The notes under the pieces: generated by a model
Told to the model about the DNA's origin: nothing
Seen by the model: the letters and a program-made list of their open reading frames with translations, nothing else
The model's database searches: none
Shown here: positions 9,065 to 21,059 of the stretch, one piece after another
Layout of the letters: each line of letters opens with the position of its first letter
How positions within the stretch are numbered: the stretch's first letter is position 1
Translations under genes and position numbers: made by a program
Assembly: GCA_950022295.1 (NCBI GenBank)
Contig: OX465595.1
Span: forward strand, 224,963,770-225,027,769
Origin: Bromus sterilis
Taxonomy: Eukaryota > Streptophyta > Magnoliopsida > Poales > Poaceae
Reading direction: 5' to 3'
DNA: 64,000 nt

Positions 9065-11840
9065 AAGGCATAAAAGAAAGCGCTTTCGGGAGGCAGCCCG
9101 CAACGAATTTAGGTTTTTCTTTTTTTCTTTTGTAGTGTCTTGATGATTGTTACTACTGTAGCAACATCATTGTATCTTTATTTTTCAACTTTGTGCCAAG
9201 TTATAGCCTCTTACGGCAAGGGAAGTAAAAGTTGTGACATGCTGTCCAGAAAACAGATTCTGTCCTCGTGACCAGAAAAATTCCAGAAAAATCCCAGTTC
9301 ATCTTTTTGAGCTGAAATTTTTACACAGTATGCTCTATACAATTACGAAACTTCCGTATGTTCTGAGTTTTTTGATTTGAGTTGCAGAAGTATCCCTAAA
9401 AAATTCTTTACTACCTGCTGTTCTGTTTTTCAAAGATTCTGCCACGTTTTGTCTCTCCTTACTTTTGCAAACCTTAAGGTTGCTTTTTCTTTGCAAAAAC
9501 TTTTTGGCACTCTTGATAAACAGTAGCTCTTCAAGAATATCCTTATATCCAGTGGGGAAAAATTAGTTATTAAGGGTACTAACCTCTCTAATCAGCTTAT
9601 GATGAGTTATGTATGAAGGGAGTTTTCAAGTGTGCGATGGAAGATGATGAAAGAAGATCCAGGAGTGTCAAGCGCTCAAGCTTGGGTATTCCCCCATGCA
9701 TCCCCAATAAATTTTCAAGGAGACTCAAGCGTCTAAGCTTGGGGATGCCCCCGTGCATCCCCTTCTCCATCAACAATCATCAGTTCGTCCTTCGTCTCAC
9801 TATATTTTCATCACTTCATGCGTTATGTGCTATGCTTGGAGCGTCTCGCTCTTAGGTTTTGTTTTTAGTTTTATTTAGCTTTGCTTGCTGTTCATAACAA
9901 GTTAGATCCCTTATTACTTTGTGTGGGAGAGAAACACGCTCCACTTTCAAAATTTAGAACACATCATAGGATTCTTCATGCCTATCTTTTTGCTATTGTG
10001 TGTTGTCTATCTTTTCATAGCTACTGCCTTGTTTAGTTTTAGTTTTAGTTTGTCTTTAGCAAGAGCCTTGGCTTTTGCTTAGTTTGTTTCTGGAACTCTT
10101 TTTAGTTTTCATGTTTATCTTGTTAAAGAGAGTTGGTTGTTGCACTGAGTTGTGTCTTGTCTTGAAAGTAGGTGATTGAGGTTGCTATTTAATTTTAGTA
10201 GTAACTTGCAATGGTTTTGAGGTATTGATGTGAGTAATGTTTGAACTTTTGGTGTCAAGAGCTCTTGCCTATTAGTGATAGGTGTCGTATTTTGGGCCAT
10301 CCGTGTGTATTTTCAAAACCTACAAAACTAGTTGAGAACTCTAGCTACTAGATGGATCACTAATCCTTGGAGGGATCGAATATTAGAGAACACTCACGTA
10401 CCATGAGTCGAGGATGCGCAAGGATAACGAAACCCCCATACACTCCTCCTCGGGGTACTTGTCTCTTTGTGAACCTCCTTATTAGATTGAGAGTTACCGA
10501 TAATAAGTGCATGAGTTCTTCGGACTAATGTAAGTATTGAAAGTTGACACTTCCACCTTCCCATTTTTTGCTAGTCTCTCCAGTGCCGTGCATTGCCTTC
10601 TTCTCACTCCGAGAGTTGGTGTCCACCTTCGGCGGTACTTACAAACCCTTGGCATGATACGCTCTGTCATCATAAGCCTTGTTATATCTTTCCTCAAAAT
10701 AGCCACCATACCTACCTATCAAGGCATTTCCATAGCCTTTCTGAGTTACATTGCCATGCAACATCCACCTCTTCATGACTTGATCTTCATGTCATACATG
10801 TTCCTGCTACACTGGCAGCGACATACCTTGCATACATCATGTTAGTTACATCTTCTTTATGATTTTAAGTACCTTGTAAAGTGTGAAAGATCTCCTTTAC
10901 CTTCTTGTATATTAGAGTGTTGCCCTTAAGTGAGGAAAAGATCCCAAAGTGGACACATTAAAAGATCCCAAAGAGGACAAATGAGAGTTATATAGAAAGA
11001 GCCATTGAGGCCACAAAAAAATACAAAAAAATAGAAAAAAGAGAAAAAGAAATAATAAGAGAGAAAGGGGCAACACTACTATCCTTTTGAGAGATCCACA
11101 CTAGTAATCCATTTATATCCTTGTACTCCATAGAGATGATCTTTATGCATATAGCTATGTGGGGACCTTTACACTATAGAACTTGGCTTGCATATTCCAA
11201 GGATGAGCCTCCTCAAACGAGCTCTAGGTCTTCATGAGCGAGCAAGTTAGATGCACCCCCACTAGTTCCTTTGGAGAGCTTCTTAGCTCGTATGTGCATC
11301 CATTGCATGGCAATCCCTACTCCTCACATCATATCTATCATTTGGCATCTCTTGCCTATGATTGTCCTTATTGATGTGAGCCTTTCTCATCCTTTTTTGT
11401 CTTCCTCCTCCACCATATTTCTCTCTTTGCCATCCTAAGTGTCAACTCTCGTGCTTACGCTCATCCATTGCATGAGTGCTCAAAATATTGAAAAAGGAGT
11501 GGATCAAATTGACTTGTACCTGTCTAGTGGTCTGGGGACGAAGTGTGAAACTTTAGTAGATTGAGTTCTCAACGCAAAAATACTTTTTTGTCGTATTCCC
11601 TATCCCCCTTCTTGCACGCAAACACCATTTGGAGACATTCGAGTCACGGACAGCGAGAGCTCTTGCACCTAATGTTCTTTTGTTACTTGTTTCAAGGCTG
11701 ATATAGTCTCTTGCATGTTATGACTTGAATTGAATCTCAAACCTTGATTATTTTACTTTTCAAAGTTCTTTTATGGTTGCTAGCATGTCACCACAGAAAT
11801 TATGCTGTTATCATTTACCTACTCGAGGACGAGCAAGAAT
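9065..11840 (+). other. Element B 3' untranslated region, 2.8 kb
   Basis: No coding potential is recognised. The region is homologous along its length to E (14867-17760, minus) and C (43468-49880, minus, around J). It starts with a conserved GAAAGCGCTTTCGGGAGGC motif (about 9078-9096). It carries two PPT-like hairpin motifs (9678-9762) and an A-rich purine stretch near 11000-11070. It ends at the PPT AAGCTTGGGGATG before the 3' LTR. Confidence 0.8.
9676..9762 (+). repeat. Two internal PPT-like motifs with hairpin
   Basis: AAGCTTGGG occurs twice. The second is followed by GGGGATGC-CCCCGT-GCATCCCC (9741-9762), an 8 bp stem. The motif is nearly identical to the true PPT at 11841-11855. Equivalent pairs stand in E (17046-17067 and 17103-17124) and C (49167-49188 and about 49221-49246). 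Confidence 0.7.
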
Positions 11841-11855
11841 TAAGCTTGGGGATGT

Positions 11856-13478
11856 TGATACGTCCAAAACGTATCTATAATTTCTTCTTACTCCATGCAT
11901 GTTTTGTGTGATATTGCTATGATCTAGATACACTTTCATATACTTTTGATGATATTTGGACTAACCTATTAACTCAGTGCACCCCAGTGCCAGTTCCTGT
12001 TTTCTGCTGTTTTTATATTTCAGTTTTCCCCCATATAAAAAGTGCCAGAAAAATTCGGGAAAATTCAGATAAAAATCAGCGTGAAGGAAGCTTCGCGAAG
12101 AGCCCTGGTGGGGACAGAGGGGAGCCATGGGGGCCCAGGCGGCCACCCGGCGCGGCCCCACCCCTGGCCGCGCCAGAGGGGCGCCTGGGGCCCCTGGTCC
12201 ACCTCTGGCTGCCCCCTTCGCCTATTTATTCTCCGTCACGGGGAAACTCCGAAGACAAAACCCTATTTCGCAAACTCGCCTCTGTTCCGCCGCCGCCGCG
12301 CTTCCGAGATCGGGAGCACCAGAAGACCTCTTCCCGGCACCCTGCCGGAGGGAGGATTGACCTCCGGGAGTCTCCTCTCCACAATGGATGCTCCCCGGAT
12401 GTCTCGTGAGTAGTTTCCCTTGGACCATGGGTCCGTGATCAGTAGCTATGTGATGTTCTCCTCCCCTCTTTGATCTTCATTGTTTAGACCTCGTGAGCTT
12501 CCCTACATGATCGAGGCACCTTTGTAATATTTCTGCTATTGCTATGTTGAGTTTGATGGGATCTGATGGATTATGAGATTATGTTCAGAATGTGATAGAG
12601 TAATATATTTGGTTTTTATCTCTTACATTTTTGTTCCTAAGTAATTATTGCATGTTCTCCATTGTTGTTTATTGCTTTGGCCAAGTAGTAGGTAGTGACT
12701 CCAAGAGGGAACGTTATGCTCGATTGTGGGTTCATGCCCCCCGATGACACGCTTGAGTGATTGAAACATGAGTCTAGGGGATGTGCTGTTGCCACAAGGG
12801 GGAAAACAACGGTGCTTGTAACCGCGGTTACAAGGATTGTTTACTTTACGCAAAGTTCTTTTTAATGCAGTTGTCTGTTGCTTTGGGTTTACACTTTGGG
12901 TGGGGCTCGCAACTTAATACCAGCGAGATGTTCTGGATATATATCTCAAGGTGGATGATTAGTAGTAGATGCAATTGGATTTCAGTATACTTATTTTGGC
13001 GTACTGCCTGTGCTTTTGAACCTCTTCCTTTCTTTTGTAGCATAGTTAGCATTGCGGTGCGTTCATAATCCTGTCAATTGCCCTTCTGTAATTTGTTTAC
13101 CTTGCATAGCAGTTTTATCATCTTTTGGGAGAGAGACATCACTAGTGAACATCACGTATCCCGGTCCATATCCTTATTACTGTTTCCACGCTTTATTTAC
13201 TTTTCCTGCTTTTACTTTCAATTGCTATCATTATCCCTTGTGTTTTACCCTTTGTGAACAACAAGACCGGAGATATTGACAACCTCTGTGAACTTCGTTG
13301 GGAACAAAGTTATCTGTGTCTGTGTGCAGGTCCACGTCAGTCGCGCCGCTAACACCTACTTATCATCTCTGGAGTCCTACTGGAAACAAACCTTGGTATC
13401 TTCACCGAGGGAAACTCGCTGCTGCTCTACATCTCCACCTTCCACTTGGTGTAACCAACGAAGGGTGAGAAGCCATCA
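11856..13478 (+). repeat. 3' LTR of element B (1623 bp)
   Basis: It follows the PPT TAAGCTTGGGGATGT, starts TGATACGTCC and ends GAGAAGCCATCA. It includes a GC-rich hairpin GGCGCGGCC/GGCCGCGCC (12149-12174) and the 20 bp palindrome at 12815-12834. The first 680 bp are related to the E and C LTRs. Confidence 0.92.
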
Positions 13479-14866
13479 GGACATCAGCAATTTCCCTCAA
13501 GTGGATGACCTAAGGTTTATCGAATTCAGGGAAGTAGAGCTTGAAGATGGTCTCTCTCAAGCAACCCTGCAATTAAGATACAAGAAGTCTCTTGTGTCCC
13601 CAACACACCTAATATACCTAGGAGTTGTATAGGTGCACTAGTTAGGCGAAGAGATGGTAAAATACGAGTGATAGGTGTGGCAAAGCTAGGTAATATAAAT
13701 CTGTAATAAAAAGTGCAGCAAGCAAACATGTGACAAAAGTGAGCACAAACGGTGTAAGAATGGTGGAAACAAGGCCTAGGCTTCATAATTTCACTAGTGG
13801 AAACTCTCAACAACATTAACATAGTCTAATCACATGATATTTCCCATAAAACATGCAATGGAGACGCACTCGGAGGTCATTCCTTTGTGGTCAAGAGAGG
13901 ATGAGAAATATGTAGGGCTACAAAAGCACACCTCAAAGTTCATAGTTCTCAATCTATGGATTTCCCAATGTCACCGCGGCCATCCAAAGAGAGTACCACA
14001 ATCACCAAAACATATCTCAAGGATAGTCAAAGACAAGCTCCAAGAAACTCTCAATCTTCAATCAACACACAAAAGAGGAAATCACTCATGATAATATTCT
14101 TCTAACCCATGTCCAATAGACCGCTGTCACCTTGGTCTCAGGGATTATACTAGATAAGATCAATTGAGTACATCAATCCAATACATAGGGGAAATATCAT
14201 GGGATCACCTTAGATTAACATAGCCTATGATTACAAGGAAGATCACATCATGGGAGAGAGAGAAGAACACATAGCTACTGGTAGAAACCTCAGCCCCGAG
14301 GGAGAACTACTCCCGCTTCATGGAGGGAGGAAGCAACGTCGATGGAGATGAATCCGGGGCACTTCCCCGTCCCGGCAGGGTGCCGGCACAGGAATTCTGG
14401 TTCCTCGAAGCTTGTTGGTGATGGCGGCGGAGATCGGAATCGCTTCTGGAAAAAGTACTTCGATATTAGGGGTTTCCACCTCAAGGGCTAAATATAGGCG
14501 GAGGGGGGTGTCGACGGGACCCACCAGGCATCCAGGAGGCCTCTTGGCGCGGCCTAGGGTGGGGACGCGCTAGGGACCCTCCTGGTCTCCTGGTGGTGGC
14601 AACCCTTCGCTACCTTGGTGATTCCGGAAGCATCCGGGTCGCTGATTTTTTATCTGTTTTTTCCGGATTTTTTGGAGCACTTTTAATGGCGAGAAAACCT
14701 GAAATACAAAAACAGCAGAAAACAACAACTGGAAGCTGGGTGCACTGGGTTAATAGATTGGTCCAAATATGGTCAAAAGTGTATGAAAGTTCAAGAAAAT
14801 AATGGCAAAGTCACAACAAACATGCATGGAGCAAGGAGAAATTATAGATACGTTTGTGACGTATCA
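13479..14866 (-). repeat. 3' LTR of element E, interrupted by B
   Basis: It matches 18682-20075 with about 6 bp length difference. It ends (in + order) GTGACGTATCA at 14866, followed by the PPT complement CATCCCCAAGCTT. The outer about 63 bp are absent at the B junction. Confidence 0.85.
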
Positions 14867-17826
14867 GCATCCCCAAGCTTATTTCCTTCTCGTCCTCGAG
14901 TAGGTAAATGATAACAAGCATAATTTCTGTGGTGACATGCCACACAACCATAAAAGGACTTTTAAGTAAAGCAATCAAAGCATGCAATTCAATTCAAGTC
15001 TTAACAAGCAAGAGTCTATATTAGCATTGACACAAGGAACAAAAGAACAAAAGGTGCAAGAGTTGTCGTTGTCCGTGACTCGAATGTCTCCAAATGGTGT
15101 TTGCGTGCAAGCAGGGGGCTAGAAAAAAGAGAGAAAAAAGGTTGTTGAGAACTACTATCTACTAAAATTTCACACTTAGTATCCTTTGGATTCTTATCTA
15201 GACTCGTCCCCAGACCACTAGTCATGTATAAGTCAAACTGATCCACTCCCTTTCGATATTTTGATCACTCATGCAATGGATGAGCGTGAGCAAGAAAGTT
15301 GACACCTAAAAGGCGAAACAGAAAGAAGGTGGAGGAGGAAGACAAAAAGGTGTGAAAGGCTCACATCAATGAGGACAATCATAGGCGAGAGAAGGCCATA
15401 TGATAGATATGATGTGAGGAGTAGGGATTTCCATGCAACGGATGCACATGTGAGCTAAAAGCTCTCCAAGGGAAATAGTGGGGGTGCATCTAACTTGCTT
15501 GCTCATGAAGACCTAGAGCTCTTTTGAGGAGGCTCATCATTGGAATATACAAGCCAAGTTCTATAGTGTGAAGGTCCCCACATAGCTATATGCATGATGA
15601 TGATCTCTATGGAGTACAAGGGATAGAGGATGAAGTACTAGTGTGGATCTCTCAAAAGGAATAGCAGTGTGCCCCCTTCTCTCTTTTTATTTTTCTTTTT
15701 CTCTTTTTTCTATTTTTTGTATTTTTTCTGGTGGCCTCAATGGCTCTTTCTATTTAACTCTCATTTGTCCACTTTGGGATCTTTTGATTTTGTCCTCTTT
15801 GGGATCTTTTTCTCACTTTAGGTGCAACACTCTATATTTTACAAGAACATAGGAGATCTTTCACACTTTACAAAAGTACTGACATAAAGAAGATATAACT
15901 ATCATGATGAAAATGTATGCCTCTGCCAGGATAGAAGGATATGCAATGATACTAGCGCGTCATGTAGCAATAATTAGGGAAAGGCCCAACTAGCATGCGG
16001 CTCATCGATCAAGCAAGTAGCATGTATGACATTAAGATCAAGTCATGAGAAGGTGGATGTTGCATGGCAATGTATCTCGGAAAAGATATGGAAATTCCTT
16101 GTAGGTAGGTATGGTGGCTATTTTGAGGAAAGATATAAGGAGGCTTATGATGACAGAGCGTATCATGCCAAGGGTTTGGATGCACCGACGAAGTATGTGC
16201 CAACTTCTCGAGGTGAGAAAGGGCAATGCACGGTACCGAAGAGGCTAGAAAAAGTATAGGCGGGTGGAAGTGTCAAATTTCGAATACTCACATTAGTCCG
16301 AAGAACTCATGCACTTATTATCGGTAACTCTCAATCTAATCAGGAGGTTCACAAAGAGACAAGTACCCCGAGGAGGAGTGTATGGTGGTTTGGTTATCCT
16401 TGCGCATCCTCGACTCATGGTACTTGAGTGTACTCTAATATTCGAACCCTCCAGAGGTTAGTGATCCATCTAGTAGCTAGAGTTCTCAACAGGGGTTTTT
16501 GGTTTTCAAAAAACACACGGATTGCCCAAAATACGAAATCTATCACTAATAGGTTCGAGCTCTTGACACCAAAAGTTCAAAAATTACTCTAGTCAATACC
16601 TCAAAACTATTGCAAGTTACTACTACAAAGAGAATAGCAACTTCAACTACCTACTTCTAGTCAAGACACAAAACTTAGTGCAACAGGAAAATTATCTAAC
16701 AAGATAAAACATGCAACCTATAGAAAGTTCAACCTAAAACAAAAGAAAAGCTCTAGAAAGACTAAATCACTACAACTAAACAGAGCAGCAGCTAAGAAAA
16801 GAAAAAGAACAACTCACAGCTAAGGAAATAATCATGCAAATCCTATGAGGAGTTCTAGTTCAAACGGAGCGTGTTTCTCTCCCACACAAAGTAAGACGGG
16901 ATCTAACTTGTTATGAACAGCAAGCAAAGCTAAAGAAAACTTAAAATAAAACCTAAGAGCGAGACGCTCCAAGCATAGCACATAACGCATGAAGTGATAA
17001 AAATATAGTGAGATGAAGGACGAACTGATGATTGTTGATGGAGAAGGGGATGCACGGGGGCATCCCCAAGATTAGACGCTTGAGTCTCCTTGAATATTTA
17101 TTGGGGATGCATGGGGGCATCCCCAAGCTTGAGCGCTAGACACTCCCGAATCTTCTTTCATCATCTTCCATCGCACACTTGAAAACTCCCTTCATACATA
17201 ACTCATCATAAGCTGATTAGAGAAGTTAGTACCCTTAATAAATAATTTTTCCCACTGGATATAAATATATTATTGAAGATCTACTGTTTCTCAAGATTGC
17301 CAAAAGGTTTTTGCAAATAAAAAACAAGCTTAAGGTTTGCAAAAGTTAGGAGAGAAAAACGTGGCAGAATCTGTGAAAAGCAGAATAGCAGGTAGTAAAG
17401 AATTTTTTAGGGGTACTTCTGCAACTCAAATCAAAAAACTCAGAACATACGAAAGTTCCGTGATTTTATAGAGCAACTGTGTAAACAATTCAGCTCAAAA
17501 AGATGAACTGGGATTTTTCTATGATTTGTCCCATCACGAGGACAGAATCTGTTTTGTGGACAGCATGTCACAACTTTCACTTCCCTTGTCATATGAGGCT
17601 ATAAATGGCACAAAGCTTGAAAAGTAAAGATACAATGATGTTGCTACAGTAGTAACAATCATCAAGATCACTAAAAATAGAAGAAAAACAAAAAGGAAAA
17701 CCTAAATTCGTTGCGGGCTGCCTCTCGAAAGCGCTTCTTTAAAGCCATTAGCTAGGCTTAAGATTTTAATGATGCTCTCGTAGGAATAAGAGTTGAAAAA
17801 TAAAAGAGAGCATCAAGAAGCAAATA
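14867..17826 (-). other. Element E 3' untranslated region
   Basis: This region is noncoding and homologous to the B 3' UTR (reverse orientation) and the C 3' UTR. On the minus strand it runs from the CGAAAGCGCTTC motif region near 17727 to the PPT at about 14868-14882. It has two hairpin PPT copies (17046-17067, 17103-17124). No gene is supported. Confidence 0.8.
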
Positions 17827-18512
17827 TCAAACACATTTAAGTCTAACATGCTTCCTATGCAAAGGGATCTTGTAGAGAAATAACTCATTGAAGCATAAAG
17901 ATATTAGCATAGGAAGCCAAAATAAGTGCAACTTCAAAACCTTAAACATAAAGAGAGGGAACTTGATATTATTGAAATATCTATAAGCATATGTTCCCCT
18001 CTCATAATAATTTTCAGTGGGATCATGAATAAACTCAACAATATAAGTATCACATAAAAAATTCTTATCATGATCCACAAGCATAGAAAATTTGTTACTC
18101 TCCACATAAGCAAAATTCTTCTCATTAGTAATAGTGGGAGCAAACTCAAGAAAATAGCTATCACATGAATCGTTCTTATCATGATACACTTCCAAACATT
18201 CATTCTTTATAGCATAATTGTCATCACAATAATCATCATAGATAGGAGGCAAAGTATCATCAAAATAAATTTCCTCATCAAACTTGGGAGGCTAAAAAGA
18301 TCATCTTCATAAAATGTAGCATCCCCAAGCTTATAGCTTTGCATATCATTAGTATCAAAGGTATTCAAACAAGACATACTAGTAACATTAGAATCATAAA
18401 GAGAATGCAAATAAAGTTCCATAGGCTTATTGATCTCTTCCTCAAACACTTCATGTCCTAACTCAAGATAGAGCTCATAAAGCTCTCTCATAATTTTTTT
18501 CTTGTTTTCCAT
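17827..18512 (-). pseudogene. Element E internal ORF of unknown function, possibly envelope-position-like
   Basis: The ATG at 18512 is 107 bp inside the 5' LTR. The frame is acidic (ELYLELGHEVFEEEINKP). It shifts near 18290 into a second frame running to a stop at 17827. The second part has two similar units around CDSYFLEF and CDTYIVEF. It ends in a hydrophobic stretch (FPLFMFKVLKLHLFWLPMLI) that could span a membrane, followed by basic residues. It is neither gag nor any pol enzyme. Athila elements may carry an env-like ORF after pol, and this could be a relic of such a region, but that is inference from the hydrophobic end alone. Confidence 0.5.
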
Positions 18513-18592
18513 AAGCCTAACTAGTGAAAATAAAACAAGAAACGAAAAGATTTAATTGTAAGATCTAAAGATATACCTTCAAGCACTCACCT

Positions 18593-18609
18593 CCCTGGCA
18601 ACGGCGCCA
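18593..18609 (-). promoter_or_regulatory. Primer binding site, tRNA-Asp type (element E)
   Basis: On the minus strand it reads TGGCGCCGTTGCCAGGG, complementary to the tRNA-Asp 3' end, 10 bp from the LTR edge at 18619. Confidence 0.85.
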
Positions 18610-18618
18610 GAAATAGCT

Positions 18619-20075
18619 TGATGTCTACGCACACTTCTATTCTTGTAGACTATGTTGGGCCTCCAAGCGCACAGGTTTGTAGGCCAGCAGAAATTTCCCT
18701 CAAGTGGATGACCTAAGGTTTATCGAACTCAGGGAAGTAGAGGATGAATATGGTCTCTGTCAAGCAACCCTGCAATTAAGATACAAGAAGTCTCTTGTGT
18801 ACCCAACACACCTAATACAACCAGGAGTTGTATAGGTGCACTAGTTCGACGAAGAGATGGTAAAATACGAGTGATAGGTGTGGCAAAGCAAGGTAATATA
18901 AATCTGTAATAAAAAGTGCAGCAAGCAAACATGTGACAAAAGTGAGCACAAACGGTGTAACAATGGTGGAAACAAGGCCTAGGCTTCATACTTTCACTAG
19001 TGGCAACTCTCAACAACATTAACATAGTCTAATCACATGATATTTCCCATAAAAAATGCAATGGAGACGCACTCGGAGGTCATTCCTTTGTGGTCAAGAG
19101 AGGATGAGAATTATGTAGGGCTACAAAAGCACACCTCAAAGTTCGTAGTTCTCAATCTATGGATTTCCCAATGTCACCGCGGCCATCCAAAGAGAGTACC
19201 ACAATCACCACAACATATCTCAAGGATAGTCAAAGACAAGCTTAAAGAGACTCTCAATCTTCAATCAACACACAAAAGAGGAAATCAGTCATGATAATAT
19301 TCTTCTAACCCATGTCCAATAGACCGCTGTCACCTTGGTCTCGGGGATTATACTAGATAAGATCTATTGAGTACATCAATCCATTACATAGAGGAAGGGG
19401 AAATATCATGGGATCACCTTAGATTAACATAGCCTATGATCACAACGAAGATCACATCATGGGAGAGAGAGAAGAACACATAGCTACTGGTAGAAACCTC
19501 AGCCCCGAGGGAGAACTACTCCCGCTTCATGGAGGGAGGAAGCAACATCGATGGAGATGAATCTGGGGCACTTCCCCGTCCCGGCAGGATGCCGGCACAA
19601 GAATTATGGTCCCCCGAAGCTTGTTGGTGATGGCGACGGAGATCGGAATCGCTTTTGGAAAAAGTACTTCGATATTAGGGGTTTCCACCCCGAGGGCTAA
19701 ATATAGGCGGAGGGGGGTGTCGAGGGGACCCACCAGGCAGCCAGGAGGCCTCCTGGCGCGGCCTACGGTGGGGCCGCGCTAGGGACCCTCCTGGTCTCCT
19801 GGTGGTGGCCCCCCTCCACTACCTTGGTGATTCCGGAAGCTTCCGGGTCGCTGATTTTTTATCTGATTTTTCTGGATTTTTTGGAGCACTTTTAATGGCC
19901 GGAAAACCTGAAATACAAAAACAGCAGAAAACAGCAACTGGCAGGTGGGTGCACTGGGTTAATAGATTAGTCCAAATATGCTCAAATGTGTATGAAAGTT
20001 CAAGCAAATCATGGCAAAGTCACACAAAACATGCATGGAGCAAGAAGAAATTATAGATACGTTTGGGACGTATCA
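18619..20075 (-). repeat. 5' LTR of element E (1457 bp)
   Basis: In + order it begins TGATGTCTACGC and ends GGGACGTATCA. It carries the GC hairpin (19752-19783, one G-U-compatible change). The outer 60 bp end differs from B and C, marking E as a separate LTR subtype. The next base, 20076, resumes Tat gag sequence. Confidence 0.9.
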
Positions 20076-20950
20076 ATGGTTCAAAAATCTCCTAGAGAAT
20101 TTCATCACCTCTTGGACGGATCTCAGAGAGAAGTTCATCAAGATTTTTCAGGGGAGTTGCCGGAGAGCCACAACAATAGTCGACTTAGAGCACTGCGTCC
20201 AGAAAGAAGGAGAGTCGGCCCTAAGCTTGGCACGATGAGTCACAGATATAATCCATTCCTCAGATACTATTACTGCGCAGACAACAGTAATTGTCGTGGA
20301 AAGAAACTGGAAGTTCGAGCCTCTAGTACACAAGCTCGGCCGACTCAAGAGGATGGTCAGCAACATAGGAGAGCTCATGAATGCGGTCATCAAGTATGAC
20401 GAGTCTGATAAAACCAAGGATGCCGATCCGGAAGAAGATAAAGTTACACAGAGAAAAAAGAGTAACGAAAAGGGGACACAGAACCAGAATCAAGCAGGTA
20501 AACGACGACTCGATCAGAATACTTCCGACTTGGTAGCCAACACAATTGTCGGCTCCCAAAGGCAGTAGCAGGGGGGCAACGACTACCGCGGCAAGCATGA
20601 AAGAAATTTGCAACCCCCAGTTACTTTTGAAGAAGCTATGAAAAGACCTTGCCCGTTGCATAGCAAACCCGGCCGTCCAGCCAGCCATACTTGGGAAGAA
20701 TGCAACTTCATGAAGGATTTCCAAAGGTGTGGAGGCCAGGGCCCCCCTAGGTCAGGTGGTGGAGCCGGTCAAAACAGTAACAACCAAAACTTTGGTCAGC
20801 AGGGAGCCGGCACAGCACCACAGTACCAAGGATCCTAGGGAGGAGGACAACAATACCAATCGGGGCGCGCTGGATACAAATAAAACCCAAAAGAGCTCCA
20901 AGATCACTCGGCTTATCATGTCTTTACCACCAGCAACTTTCGGAGGGACA
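20076..20950 (+). pseudogene. Element F gag, C-terminal two thirds
   Basis: The frame opens with WFKNLLENFITSW and LREKFIKIFQGSCRRATT, the conserved retrotransposon gag segment that binds the capsid fold. It is followed by LEHCVQKEGES, a charged KTKDADPEEDK stretch and a zinc-knuckle-like CPLHSKPGRPASHTWEEC near 20650-20705. A TGA at 20236-20238 and a TAG near 20566 break the frame. G/D has the same order at 28990-29700. The gag start is cut off by E. Confidence 0.8.
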
Positions 20951-21059
20951 TGAAGCTGCAGCAGAGAGCCGCCATGTCCGTGGCCACAGAGCCGGCTTGT
21001 CCCAGGTGGCTTAACTGGTCTGAGTAGCCACCTGGACAAGGGACGACCACCCCCCCTGT

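Larger units (their letters stand above)
7350..13478 (+). mobile_element. Element B: non-autonomous Athila-like LTR element
   Basis: B has a 5' LTR truncated by A (7350-8295), a tRNA-Asp primer site, a short gag-protease relic, a long 3' UTR, a PPT and a full 3' LTR (11856-13478). The internal region is only 3560 bp. It lacks RT, RNase H and integrase, so B must have moved in trans. The two LTR copies over the shared 946 bp differ at roughly 25 positions counted by eye, so it is fairly young. Immediately right of B comes element E sequence that matches E's other LTR from about 18682. B therefore probably lies inside the E LTR. Confidence 0.9.
13479..20075 (-). mobile_element. Element E: non-autonomous Athila-like element with an unassigned ORF
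   Basis: On the minus strand E has a 5' LTR (18619-20075), a tRNA-Asp primer site, one broken ORF (17827-18512), a 3' UTR homologous to those of B and C, a PPT and a 3' LTR lacking about its last 63 bp. The missing end lies exactly where B begins, so B probably inserted into this LTR and the rest is left of the window. The right edge TATCA at 20075 joins element F inside its gag, so E is inserted in F. There is no gag, RT or integrase; it depended on another element. Confidence 0.88.

Noticed and set aside
13479..13500. E left end as a simple truncation by deletion
   Set aside because: Possible, but the B LTR ends cleanly and E LTR sequence resumes at once, which is better explained by B inserted in the E LTR; left unproven because the other side is outside the window.
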